Source: Lycium barbarum (Eukaryota > Streptophyta > Magnoliopsida > Solanales > Solanaceae). Taken from it: a stretch of DNA of 64,000 nucleotides. Positions 22,870-33,573 of the stretch are shown here, piece after piece (position 1 is the stretch's first letter; each line of letters starts with the position of its first letter). Where the stretch lies: assembly GCF_019175385.1 (NCBI RefSeq), contig NC_083338.1, forward strand, positions 65,070,884 through 65,134,883. Reading direction: 5' to 3'. Position numbers and translations under genes: made by a program. The notes under the pieces are model-generated. The model searched no databases. It was not told the DNA's origin and worked only from the letters and a program-made list of their open reading frames with translations.

Positions 22870-23087
22870 TGTAGGTTACCCCAAATTTCCTATTTGTCTC
22901 TTATATCTATATTTGTAGAATCTTTGGTACCCTTCCCAGGGGGTCACCCATCCTAGAATTTCTCTGGCCCTAGCACGCTTAACCTCGAAACTCTGATGAA
23001 TTTTTGGTGCATTAATGCTGGTATAATTGCATCCACTTCCCCGCACGGACTTTATCACGTAATCTAGGGTAAGTCGGGGCCTTAACA
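22870..23087 (-). mobile_element. Cassandra-like 5S-rRNA-derived module in element C
   Basis: On the minus strand about 105 nt (roughly 23033 down to 22933) follow plant 5S rRNA nearly end to end, about 80% by eye. GGATGC at the start, ACCAGCATTAATGCACC, the box A region GTTAAGCGTGCT, and the box C region AGGATGGGTGACC followed by CCTGGGAAG are all present. The flanks read TGTTAAGGCCCCGACTT on one side and GGGGTAACCTACA on the other, like a Cassandra TRIM LTR of about 218 bp. No TSD is clear. It is in the same orientation as the host element. It is not a functional 5S gene but could retain pol III promoter activity. Confidence 0.75.
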
Positions 23088-23209
23088 ACTTCTAAAAGAT
23101 TCTCGTAACATATCTCACTCTGATCTGGAGAGAATCTATTACTCTTATGACCATACAATTATCGGGTTAGCCTCTTAAATCCTTAACATTCACTTTTGAT
23201 CTGCATGTT

Positions 23210-23454
23210 TGACTATCCCAGACGGCTCTATCGATTCGGGTCTTATCCTAGTTTTACTAGCAACCGGGGGAAAAATATATGATAAAATAGAGTCTGAATC
23301 TATCAATGCATATACATTTCAAAAGAAGACCAACAATATACCTGTAACCACGTCTGGTGATGCCTCTGGGTCCTGTCGGCGAGCCAAAGCATATATGCGG
23401 TTCGAAGGACCGCTAGAACTAGGAGCCCCGCCTCGACCTCTACCGCGGCCTGCT
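23210..23454 (-). pseudogene. Gag C terminus / protease N terminus fragment of element C
   Basis: The minus strand encodes a Gly/Arg-rich tail (GRGRGRGGAPSSSGPSNR), then ALARRQDPEASPDVVTG, then the start of the aspartic protease where sister elements have LIDPGSTLSYV. Here the motif reads ALIDSDSILSYI, with the catalytic DPG/DSG altered. A stop lies inside. It is truncated on the upstream side by the LTR of element E at 23455. The homologous stretch in element F is about 50780-51010. Confidence 0.75.
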
Positions 23455-25820
23455 TGTCACGACCCGACTCGGGGCCGCGACGAGCACCCGGTGCTAGCCC
23501 ACCCGGGCACCCTCTTAACTTACTCTTATGCGTACATCTAGGTGAGCCACATAATTATACATGCATTTCCATTCATTCGTCAACTGGTCCCATTTGGGAC
23601 AACAGCACATTTATATCGTCATAGGCATCTGTGCCACAACAATGTACATGGGCCGACGAGGCCAAAAAACGGATATACAAAACATAGGCTGACAAGGCCA
23701 AACACATCTACCCACACACACACATGTCTACGAGCCTCTAAGAGTGTAACATATCACATTAGCGGGACAGGACCCCGCTATACCCATAATTATATACACA
23801 AAAGAATGAGTACCCAAAAGATATGGCTCCGAAGGAAATGGAGCTCTCTATGTAATCTCTGAATAGGCAGATATGGATCAAGTCTGTCTCCCTGTGCACC
23901 TGCGGGCATGACGCAGCGTCCACAAACAAAAGGACGTCAGTACGAAGAATGTACTGGGTATGTAAAGCATGATAGACATCGGTATATAAGCATAATGAAC
24001 AACATATGAAATAGCGTAGGAGGGGAGACAGTAATATTATCGTCATAGTACTTTCCTGCCTTTTGTAGGACTTTCCATTTTTCATACGTATTTGCACACC
24101 TACGTCATCATCCGTATTCCATAATAGTACTCGTACCATACTTGTGCTCATATTCGTATACATGTCCTTATTCGTATTCTTATACATAGTCTTATCACAT
24201 TCATATTCATATTATATATTTAGTCATTTCATATACATAGCATTTTACATAGCATACCCGACCTCATAGGATCGGTGTTTCATACATACTTGGCCAACCA
24301 AGGCTCAAGGTTACTCATACCTGGCCCTACCAAGGCTTCAGGGTTATCCGTACCATCTGCAGAGGTGTGCGCGCGTTTCATAATCGTATACATACTTTAT
24401 ACATATTCATATACACATATCCTACCCGGCGTTATAAGCTTGAGGTGTCATTATAGCCCTTCATAGGCACATGTAAGTATAATAGCCCGTAGGCACCTTT
24501 AGCATCATTATTATTATCATCGTCATCACTATCATCATCATTTTCGCTACGTCTATATCCTATGCTTACTCGTCATATGGGGTGCGTAGTACAATCGTAG
24601 CACATATCGAGGATCGTGAGCTTATGAGCTCGGAGTGTCAATCGTTTGAATACGACATACTCATATAGAGGATTTAAGAGTTTGGCCAAGGAACCATGCC
24701 TTATGAAAGAAGGGTTAGCCTTACATACCTTTTCGTCGGACTATTCTACACTCGCACGCTTCCTTCCAATGCTAGCGTCCATACCTTCATTAATATCATA
24801 ACAATGGCCATTAGTCATTCACATTATCCATATTATCTAGATTCCTTAATTTGCCTCTAATTCACCCATATTCATGGTCATAACATCCAACTTCGTCCAT
24901 TTGTCTAAAGTGTCTAGTTCATGATCTTAGTACCATTTATAATACACTCATATCACAACACAACAACATTCATGATTCAATTCAAACTATTCCTCAAAAT
25001 TTCACTATTCATCATTCATGACCTACTTGACCATATTTTCTACAATCCATGTATTTCAACTCTTCAATACCTTAAACATCATGTAAAAATCATGAATCTT
25101 ACCTTAGAAGTTGTAGGAACAAGCTTTGGTTAATAATACTCCACTTTGAGCAAAACCCTAGTTTTTCTCCATTTGGATTTCTTGACTTAGATGATCTTTG
25201 ATGATTCCCTTACTCTTGATTCACTTATTTAATGTTGTTGATCCTCAAATATCCTTGACAAATTGTGTAATAAATGTAGAGAGAGGTTTTAGAGAGAAGT
25301 GGTGTAATGTAGAAATGAAATAAAACAAGTCTTGGTCCTCATATTTAATCAATTGAAAATCTGTGCTGAGGTGAACAGTGGTCATCCATGGAGGTTTACG
25401 GTCCGTATTCCAGTTTACGGACCGTCCCTCGTGGTCGTCTTTAACCCTAAGCAGAACCAAAAACATTGGCTGCATGCATGGTGATTTACGACCATGGTTT
25501 ACGGGCCGTAAATCACTTTACGGTCCGTCTACCAGGTCGTTTTTAACCATTTACTCGACTGGCAGAAAGGTGAAGTTTTTGCATGCCAATTTACGACTGC
25601 CAGTTTACGGACCGTATTCCATTTTACGGTACGTATTTTGCACTTTACGACCACTGGGCAGTTTTGCCAACTTTCAACTTTTCACATTTCTCGACTTTTC
25701 ATTCTAATCATTCTCGTCCATATACGCACATTGCTCATGAAACATTATACACTCGCACTCCTCGCACACATCACTAGTTCGTTTACTTGCGTACCACGGG
25801 AAATTTTCCGAGGTGTAACA
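23455..25820 (-). mobile_element. Element E 3' LTR
   Basis: 2366 bp with TGTCACGACCCGACTC at the left and CCGAGGTGTAACA at the right, followed by a PPT. It contains the acceptor-like box (about 23897-23920), the donor-like box AAAGGTATGTAAGG (minus, about 24726-24735), an ATC/ATT trinucleotide tract (24500-24545), a TATA-like sequence (25340-25349, minus) and a 103-bp palindromic tandem repeat in U3. It was inserted into the gag-protease region of element C. Confidence 0.85.
25396..25640. repeat. Three-copy palindromic tandem repeat in U3 of LTR E
   Basis: Three blocks starting near 25396, 25499 and 25603 each hold two short palindromes of the type TTTACGGTCCGTA about 20 bp apart. The intervening sequence repeats too (GGTCGT then TTTAACC, then GCATG and ATTTACGAC), giving a period of about 103 bp. 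It lies about 47 bp upstream of the TATA-like box in element orientation. Confidence 0.8.
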
Positions 25821-25857
25821 TTCTTCCCCCCTTTAGGAACATTTGTCCTCGAATGTT
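25821..25857 (-). other. Element E polypurine tract and stem-loop
   Basis: On the minus strand the hairpin AACATTCGAGGACAAATGTT (25838-25857, one mismatch in the arms) precedes CCTAAAGGGGGGAAGAA and the LTR start TGTTACACC. Confidence 0.85.
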
Positions 25858-26025
25858 AAAGTCTCGGGGAATTCTAAAAAAATTTCGCCAGAGTTGCCCT
25901 TATGATATGACGCTACCATCCTGCCACAACAACCCATAATATCGATGCCACACAGGGCCACAACGTAACAACATAATTTTTTTTTCCACACATGACCCAA
26001 AAGCATAAAAGTAAATATACATACC

Positions 26026-28251
26026 TTATGATCTTGACGTCTCATCTTGGGCTTCTTCCAAGGACTGAAATAAATGTGGGTATTTGGATCGCATATTTTT
26101 TTCTGCTTCCCATGTCATCTCCTTTCGTTTACTGCTTCTCCATAGAGCCTTAACCAAGGCCACCTCTTTGTTTCTAAGCCTCCGTACTTGCCTGTCTAAT
26201 ATGGCAATGGGTACCTCTTCATAAGTCAATTTCTCTATCACTTGCACATCGTTTACTGGGACGATCCTAGTGGGATCTCCAATACATTTCCGGAGCATCG
26301 AGACATGGAATACTGGTTGGACTGCCTCCAATTCCGGAGGTAGTTCTAACTCATAGGCCGCTTTTCCTATCCTTCGCACAATTTCGTATGGCCCAATATA
26401 CCGGGGACTAAGCTTTCCCTTTTTGCCAAATCTCATAACGCCTTTCATTGGCGACACTTTCAAGAATACCCAATCCTTCACTTTGAACTCCAAGTCTCTT
26501 CGACGATTATCCGCATAGGACTTCTGACGACTTTGGGTTGCTAACAACCGATCTTGTATAAGCTTGACTTTCTCTATAGCTTGCTGGACCAAGTCTGGCC
26601 CTATCAATTTAGTTTCTCCGGTTTCAAACCACCCAATTGGGGATCTACACTTTCGCCCATATAAAGCTTCATATGGCGCCATTTGAATGCTGGAATGATA
26701 ACTATTATTGTAAGCAAATTCAATGAGTGGCAAATGATCATCCCAATTCTCTCCAAAATCTATCATATATGCTCGTAACATATCCTCAAGAATCTGAATA
26801 GTACGTTCAGCTTGTCCATCGGTCTGGGGATGAAATGCCGTGCTAAGGATAACTCGGGTCCCTAAAACCTCTTGGAAAGACCTCCAAAACTTAGCTGTAA
26901 ACTGAGTCCCTCTGTCGGAGATAATAGATACTGGGACGCCATGGAGTTTTACTATCTCTTTAAGATAAAGCTTCGCATAATCTTTTGCCTCATAGGTCGT
27001 CCTGACCGGTAAGAAACGAGCTGACTTGGTGAGTCTATCCACAATCACCCATATGGAATCATACTTACGTCGAGAACGGGGTAAGCCCGAAATGAAGTCC
27101 ATGTTAAGCACTTCCCACTTTCAAGTTGGGATTTCCATATCTTGCAACAATCCACCCGGCTTTTGGTGTTCAATCTTCACTTGTTGGCAATTAGGACACT
27201 GGGCTACGAATTCCGCTATATCTTTCTTCATCCCATTCCACCAATATATAGACTTAAGATCATGATACATTTTTGTCGCCCCGGGGTGGACAGAATAACG
27301 GGAACAATGGGCTTCCCTCAATATTTGGTGACGTAGGCCTACCACATCGGGAACACATAACCTGCCTCGACATCGGAGAACTACGTCTACCGAAATATCA
27401 AATGATGACTCCTCTTTCTGAGGGAGTGTATCTCTGTACTGCATTAGCATGGGATCCTCGTATTGTCGCTCTTTTACTTCCTCTACTAGCGATGAAACTG
27501 CTGAATTCTGAATAGTAGCTCCGCTGCTACCTGAGTCCACTACTCGGACTCCTAGGCTAGCTAACTGTTGAAGCTCACGGTCCATCTCTTTCTTTTCTGG
27601 TCGTACATCACTTAGACTTCCTATCGACCTACGGCTAAGAGCATCAGCCACCACATTTGCCTTTCCGGGGTGGTACAGGATCTCAACATCATAGTATTTT
27701 AGCAACTCTAGCCATCGTCGTTGCCGCAAATTCAACTCTTTCTGCTTGAAGATGTATTAAAGAATCTTATGATCTGTGTAAATATCCACGTGGACACCAT
27801 ATAAGTAATGTCTCCATATCTTTAATGCATGGACCACCGCAGCCAATTCTAAGTCATGGGTAGGATAATTCTGCTCATGTTTCCGCAATTGCCTTGAAGC
27901 ATACGCAATCACCTTGCCATGTTGCATCAACACATAGCCTAGCCCAACACCTGAAGCGTCGCAATACACAACGTATCCTTCCAATCCCTCTGGAAGTGTC
28001 AGAACTGGGGCAGAAGTCAATCAACCCTTTAACTCTTGGAAACTACGTTCGCAAGCATCTGATAATTGAAACTTGGCTGATTTCTGTGTCAACTTTGTGA
28101 GTGGTGCAGAAATAGAGGAAAACCCTTCAACGAATCTCCTGTAATAACCTGCTAAGCCCAGAAAGCTACGAACCTCTGTAGGAGTTGTGGGTCTTAGCCA
28201 AGTTTTCACGGCCTCAATCTTTTGACTATCCACTCTAATACCATCGGCTAC
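26026..28251 (-). pseudogene. Element E pol: RT end, RNase H, integrase and chromodomain
   Basis: This is the best preserved pol in the window. In order on minus: the RT/RNase H connection (28250-28021, [15 protein letters not shown]), RNase H (28020-27757, catalytic YCDAS, DLELAA and YTDHK present), the remaining RNase H and the HHCC zinc finger (27735-27121, HCSRYSVHPG ... QCPNCQQ), then an uninterrupted 361-residue frame (27111-26026). That frame holds the integrase core with Asp5, Asp66 and Glu102 (DD35E spacing), a GPY/F region (YIGPYEIVRRIG) and a chromodomain-like end (MTWEAEKNMRSKYPHLF). One TGA at about 27119 replaces the Trp of IPTWKWE. RT, protease and gag are deleted beyond 28251. 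Confidence 0.9.
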
Positions 28252-28467
28252 AAATCGTATATACCGATGGCGTATGTCATAAGATGTACGAAAAATAAGT
28301 AAGTCGTTCAGAGTACCAAAACACTTACTTTCCAAATACAGATCATGCGTGCCGACATTATATGTCGTTATATACATATACACATAACCGAACCATATGT
28401 AGTCTGATAGTGCCGAGGAACGTACGGCCCGATCCATAAACGTATATTATATTGCTGCGGAACGTGT
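28252..28467 (-). mobile_element. Internal LTR fragment of type C
   Basis: Collinear with 19449-19665 inside LTR C and nearly identical by eye. Both ends are breakpoints: on the left it joins element E pol in mid-gene, on the right a truncated D LTR. It fits the remains of the 5' LTR of element C after one deletion that took away the upstream half of E and the gag and PBS of C. Confidence 0.7.
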
Positions 28468-30149
28468 CACACTTATTTACCCACATTTGTAAAGAGTTCC
28501 TGAGATTCTTGGGGGTTCCATGACATTCTAAACCTTTCCATATCATCAAGAGAGAAGATCAAACTTCAAAACCTCAAGATAATCTATGGAAGGTGATTGT
28601 TCTTATTTCTCCCCAAAGTTGTGATGAACTTGGTCCTGGAAGGAGTTGAGTGAGGTGAATTTTTTCTACTGTAAGGTACGTTCTCCATCTTATTTACATG
28701 TTTGAGTTGATGTAAAGGTTTAGTAACTCTTCGAAAGGAAAAGAATTAAAGTGGAGAAGTCATAAAGTGTTGAAGTGAAGAAGATGACAATGAGATGAAC
28801 TTGAAAAGAGATTTTGGACAAATTTGAGATAAAATGAACATAACTTCTTGATTATGATATTGTGGATGTTGTTATGGTTGTTTGGGAGTTGTTTTGTCAT
28901 ATGGTGGGAGTCGACAAAATAGGGGAAGTGCTGCCCAAATTTCGTTAGCTCGTTAATTATACTAGTTTGAACTTAAGACTGTTCTTAAGACCTAACATTA
29001 GTATGAATCCTCTTGAATGTATATTTTGCAGATTTTGGAGAAGAACGTTAAGTAAATAAGGTGATGTAAAGGTATGTTAAAGCTAATCCTTTCTTTCAAA
29101 AGGCATGATTTCCTTATTGTGAATCCATCTAAGATACCATCTAAGATATACATAATGACCTATTCCTAGAAAAGGTTAGAAGCTCATGTCTTTCAATATT
29201 CTTAAGATATTATTGATAAAAGCTCTTCATAGTGATGATTATAATGATGATGATGATGGTGATTCCATAATATAAATTGGGGGTTTACCTACTTTATGTC
29301 ACCCCGATAGAGTTGTAATGTTTCCTTTGGATACTTATGTGTGTCATATATGTATATAGCTATTTTGTGACACCGAGCTTATATGGCAAGGTATGATATC
29401 TATTGCGCGCGCGCACCACTACAGTTGGGTATGGACAACACCGAGCCTTGTTATGGCCGGGTATAGATAACACCAAACCTACATGGTCAGGTATGGTATC
29501 ATAATAAGTATATGTATGAAATGTTTCCACTAGATAAAGGTTAAGTATGTAAGACAGTCATGTTAAGAGGTATTATTAGGTATAAATGATTCTTTTTATC
29601 TTACGTTATTCTTCATGCTTTTATCATGTTACTATTTGTGCCTTACATACTCACTACATTGTTCGTACTGACATACTTTTATTTGTGGACGCTGCGTTCA
29701 TGCCTGCAGGTAGACAAAGAGACAGACCAGACACTTAGGCTGCTCCATCAGTGATTCCATAGAAGTACTCCATTCGATCCGGAGCTGCAGTAGTTGGTAT
29801 TATTCCTTTTGTGCACATACTTGGGCATGGCGGGGTCCTGTCCCATCTTTATGATATTGCATACTCTTGTGTAGGCTCATAGACATATGTACATAGCTAG
29901 ATATTCCATAGCCCTATCGGTTTATATTTTGTATATCATTTTTCATAGCCTTGTCGGTTTGTATATATGGCATAGTTAAAGATATTCATATAGATATGCT
30001 TATGTTTGATGGAACTTGTGTCTTTTGATTTCGTGGTGATTATGAGATAGCCATGTGTCTCACCTAGATATGATTAGGAGAGTATGATAAGAGGTGCTTG
30101 GTGGATTAGCTCCGGGTACCCGTCATGGCCCTTCGGTTGGGTCGTGACA
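28468..30149 (+). mobile_element. Element D 5' LTR, 5'-truncated
   Basis: It matches 54370-55199 and 59105-60803. About 570 bp of U3 (including the palindrome and TATA regions) are missing at the left, and it ends GGGTCGTGACA at 30149 before a PBS. It contains the decayed mini-uORF (28928-28948, GTG for ATG), the donor-like box AAAGGTATGTT (about 29069-29078), a GAT trinucleotide tract (about 29235-29255), and the acceptor-like box CATGCCTGCAG|GTAG at 29700-29713. Confidence 0.88.
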
Positions 30150-30153
30150 AAAA

Positions 30154-30165
30154 TGTTATTAGAGT
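30154..30165 (+). other. Element D primer-binding site, decayed
   Basis: TGTTATTAGAGT matches the iMet-complementary TGGTATCAGAGC at 9 of 12 positions, and two of the three changes are C to T. The 4-nt spacer AAAA from the LTR end is kept. Confidence 0.75.
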
Positions 30166-30209
30166 AGGTCGTCGTAGGGTGTGTGTATGAGTTGTGTCCA
30201 GTAGAGTCT

Positions 30210-30245
30210 TGTTTATGGGTGTGAAGCACGCCACACTTATAAACA
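30210..30245 (+). ncRNA. Kissing-loop-like leader hairpin of element D
   Basis: Arms TGTTTATGGGTGTG and CACACTTATAAACA pair at all 14 positions (two G-U). The 8-nt loop AAGCACGC corresponds to AAGCGCGC of element F with one CpG-to-CpA change, so the loop palindrome has decayed. It lies 44 nt downstream of the PBS and about 100 nt before gag. Confidence 0.7.
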
Positions 30246-30343
30246 GGATGTTGCAGGCATTTAGGAATGATTGACCTTCTTCTCTATCATAGATCGTGCA
30301 ATAGAGCAATAATATAAGAATACTGCGCGTTATGTTTTCAGCA

Positions 30344-30780
30344 ATGCCTGTGAAGAGAAAAGCTACAGCAGCCCAGAAGGGCAAGACAGTTGAAGCTAGG
30401 ATAGCTGACCAGGTACCGCCGACATATATAGAGGAGGGCGAGTCTCAGAATGAGGTTCTATCTTGGTCCTATCATTCACCGCCTGCTTTAGAGGAGCATG
30501 AAGGAGCCTCAGCTCCAACAACCCTAGTTCCTCCACCAAATGCCTCGGGCCAAGATATGAGAGAGGCCATCTATTTACTGACCCAGTTAGTCACAGCACA
30601 GGCCCAACGATAAGGTACGGGTAATGGTGATAGAGATGTCAGTGCCAGAGGTCGTGATTTTATTAGTTTGAACCCTCCAAACTTCTTTGGGTCAAAATCG
30701 GATGAGGACCAGCAGAGCTTCATAGATGGAATGTTGAGAACATTACGGGTAATACATGCTTCAGATAGAAGGGTAACACA
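30344..30780 (+). pseudogene. Element D gag, N-terminal part
   Basis: The start chosen is the inner ATG at 30344 (MPVKRKATAAQKGK). An upstream in-frame ATG at 30332 adds MFSA and overlaps a TTTTCAG that resembles a splice acceptor. The N-terminal region is charged, then Pro/Ser-rich (VPPTYIEEGES, GASAPTTLVPPP), then DMREAIYLLTQLV, followed by TAA at 30611. Beyond it LNPPNFFGS and DGMLRTLRVI continue the gag capsid start. Homology breaks at about 30770, where the sequence jumps to the protease-RT linker, so the gag core, zinc knuckle and protease are deleted (compare element F). Confidence 0.8.
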
Positions 30781-33573
30781 GCGTCTCCGACAGGTAGGTT
30801 TATTTCCTGTCTCAAGGCAATTAAGATGATTGCTAAAGGTTGTATTTATCATCTAGTGTGTGTCCAAGATACAGAAGCAGAGTCACTGACTCTTCAATAT
30901 GTCTCAGTAGTGAATGAATTTTCTGATGTATTCCCGAACGATCTTCTAGGTCTTCCACCGGAGCGAGAGATTGATTTTACCATTGATGTGCTATCGGATA
31001 CTAAGCCCATATCTATCCCTCCTTATAGAATGGCTCCTACAGAGTTGAAAGAGTATAAGAAGCAATTGAAGGATTTGCTCGAGAAAGGCTTTATCAGGCC
31101 TAGTTCATCGCCCTAGAGAGCACCTGTGTTGTTTTTAAAGAAGAAAGACGGCTCCTTGCAAATGGGTATTAATTACAGATAGCGAAATAAGGTGATAATC
31201 AAGAATAAATATCCACTTCCAAGGATTGATGATTTATTTGATCAATCGCAGGGTGCCAAATGGTTTTCAAAGATAGACTTAAGATCGGGGTACTAGAAGG
31301 TGAGAGTTAGAGAGAAAGATATTCCGAAGACAGCCTTTAGAACCCGATATGGTCACTTTGAATTTTGGGTAATGTCGTTCGGATTGACTAATGCACCGGC
31401 GGTATTCATGGATTTAATGAATAGTGTGTTCAGGCCTTTTCTTGATTCATTTGTGATTGTGTTTATCGATGATATCCTGGTATAATCTCGATCCGAGGCA
31501 GAACAAGCAGATCACTTACGTTCTGTCCTTAGAGTTCTTCAGGCTCAGGAGCTTTATGCAAAGTTTTTAAAATGTGAGTTTTGGTTGAATTCTATGACTT
31601 TTCTGGGACATATCATTCCAGCTGACGGTATTCTGGCGGATACCCAGAAGATTGAAGCTGTAAAGACATGGCCGAGACCTATAACACCTACGGATGTTCG
31701 TAGTTTTCTGGACTTGGCAGGTTATTATAGAAGATTTGTAGAAGGTTTTTCTTATATTTCTACACCATTGATGAAGCTGACTCAGAAATCAGCTAAATTT
31801 CAATGGACGGATGCTTGTGAGTGCAGTGTTCAGAAGCTGAAAAATGGATTGACTTCGGCCCCGGTTCTAACACTTCCAGAAGTGTTGGAGGGCTATGTTG
31901 CTTATTCTGAAGTCTCGGGTGTTGGGTTGGGTTGTGTGTTGATGCAACACGGTAAAGTTATGTCTTATGCTTCAAGGCAATTGCGAAAACATGAGAAAAA
32001 CTATCCAACCCATGATCTAAAGTTAGCTGCTGTGATTCATGCATTGAAGATGTATAGGCCATACTTGTATGGTGTTCATGTTGATATTTATACAGACCAC
32101 AAGAGTCTTCAATATATTTTGAAGCAGGAAGAGTTGAATTTACGGTAAAGGCGATGGTTGGAGTTGTTAAAGGATTATGATGTTAGCATTCTATATCATC
32201 CCGGGAAAGCGAACATCGTAGCAGATGCTCTTAGCCGTAGATCTATCAGGAGCTTATGTGATGTTCAACCAGAGAAGTGAGAGTTAGCTCGTGAGCTTCA
32301 GCAGTTAGCTAGCCCAGGAGTTCGGTGAATGGACTCGGGCAATACGGGAGTTACCATTTAGAATTCAGCTATTTCATCATTAGTAGTTGAGGTGAAACAA
32401 TGCCAGTATGAAGATCCCACATTAGTTCATTATAGAAATACACTTCCCCAGAAGAAAAAGTCATCTTTTGAGATCTCTGCAGATGGAGTTCTCCGATGAC
32501 GAGACAGATTGTGTGTTCCTGGTGTTGCAGGATTACGTCATCAGATTTTGGAAGAAGCTCATTGTTCCCGTTATTCTGGTCATCCAGGAATGACGAAAAT
32601 GTATCATGATCTTAAATCCATATATTGGTGGGACGAAATGAAGAATGACATAGCAGAATTCGTAGATCAATGTCCTAACTGTCAGCAGGTAAAGATTGAG
32701 CATCAGAAGCCGGTGGATTACTCCACGTCATGGAAATTCCTATTTGGAAATGGGAAGTGATTAATATAGATTTCGTTGCAGGATTGCCTCGTTCTCAGCG
32801 TAAGCATAATTATATATGGGTAATTGTGGATAAACTTACGAAGTCAGCTCATTTCCTGCTTGTCAGAACTACATACTCAGCTGAAGATTATGCAAAGCTT
32901 TATATCAAAGAGATAGTACCACTCCATGGTGTTCGAGCATCCATTATTTCTGATAGAGGAACCCAGTTCACATCTAATTTCTAGAACTCTTTCCAAGATG
33001 GTTTGGGGACTCAGGTGAGTCTTAGTACAACATTTCATCCACAGACTGATGGACAGGCCGAGCGTACCATTCATACTCTCGAAGATATGCTACGGGTATG
33101 TGTGTTAGACTTTGGAGGTAGTTGGGATGATCACTTACCACTTATTGAATTCACCTATAACAATAGTTATCACTCCAGCATTCAAATGACCCCGTATAAG
33201 GCTTTATATGGGCGCAAGTATCGATCACCAGTTGGGTGGTTCGAAGGGGGAGAATCTAATTTAATATGGCGAGACTTGATCCAGCAAGCTATGGAAAAGG
33301 TTAAGCTTATTCAGGATCAATTATTGGCAGCTCAAAGTCGACAAAAATCTTATGCGGATAATCGCCGACGAGACTTAGAATTCCAAGTTAATGATTGGGT
33401 ATTCTTGAAGGTGTCACCTATGAATGGTGCAATGAGATTTGGTAAAAAGGGGAAGCCTATCCCTCGGTATATTGGGCTTTACGAGGTTGTACGCAAGGTA
33501 GGCCAGGTGACTTATAAGTTAGATCTACCATCGGACTTGGAGTCAGTCCACCTAGTTTTCCATGTATCAGTGC
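30781..33573 (+). pseudogene. Element D pol: RT, RNase H, integrase (broken)
   Basis: RT begins in frame 1 near 30826 ([30 protein letters not shown]). It has stops at SPW (31114), YRQ (31182) and after GY (31293). The RT active site FIDDILV (about 31470) is intact. RNase H (about 31860-32150) has lost two catalytic acids (YCDAS reads YSEVS; DLELAA reads DLKLAA). The integrase zinc finger is at 32509-32700, then a frameshift near 32715. The core in frame 3 (32730-33570) keeps [11 protein letters not shown] and DGQAER. A stop at 32981 replaces Trp. The reading is cut at 33573 by element B and resumes at 42212. Confidence 0.9.
33569..33573. repeat. TSD of element B, left copy (AGTGC)
   Basis: AGTGC precedes the left LTR and is repeated exactly at 42207-42211 after the right LTR. 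Confidence 0.93.

Noticed and set aside
22933..23033. A functional 5S rRNA gene
   Set aside because: About 20% diverged by eye, single copy, no TATA-like and T-run context of 5S arrays, and located inside an LTR element. Called a Cassandra-like module instead.
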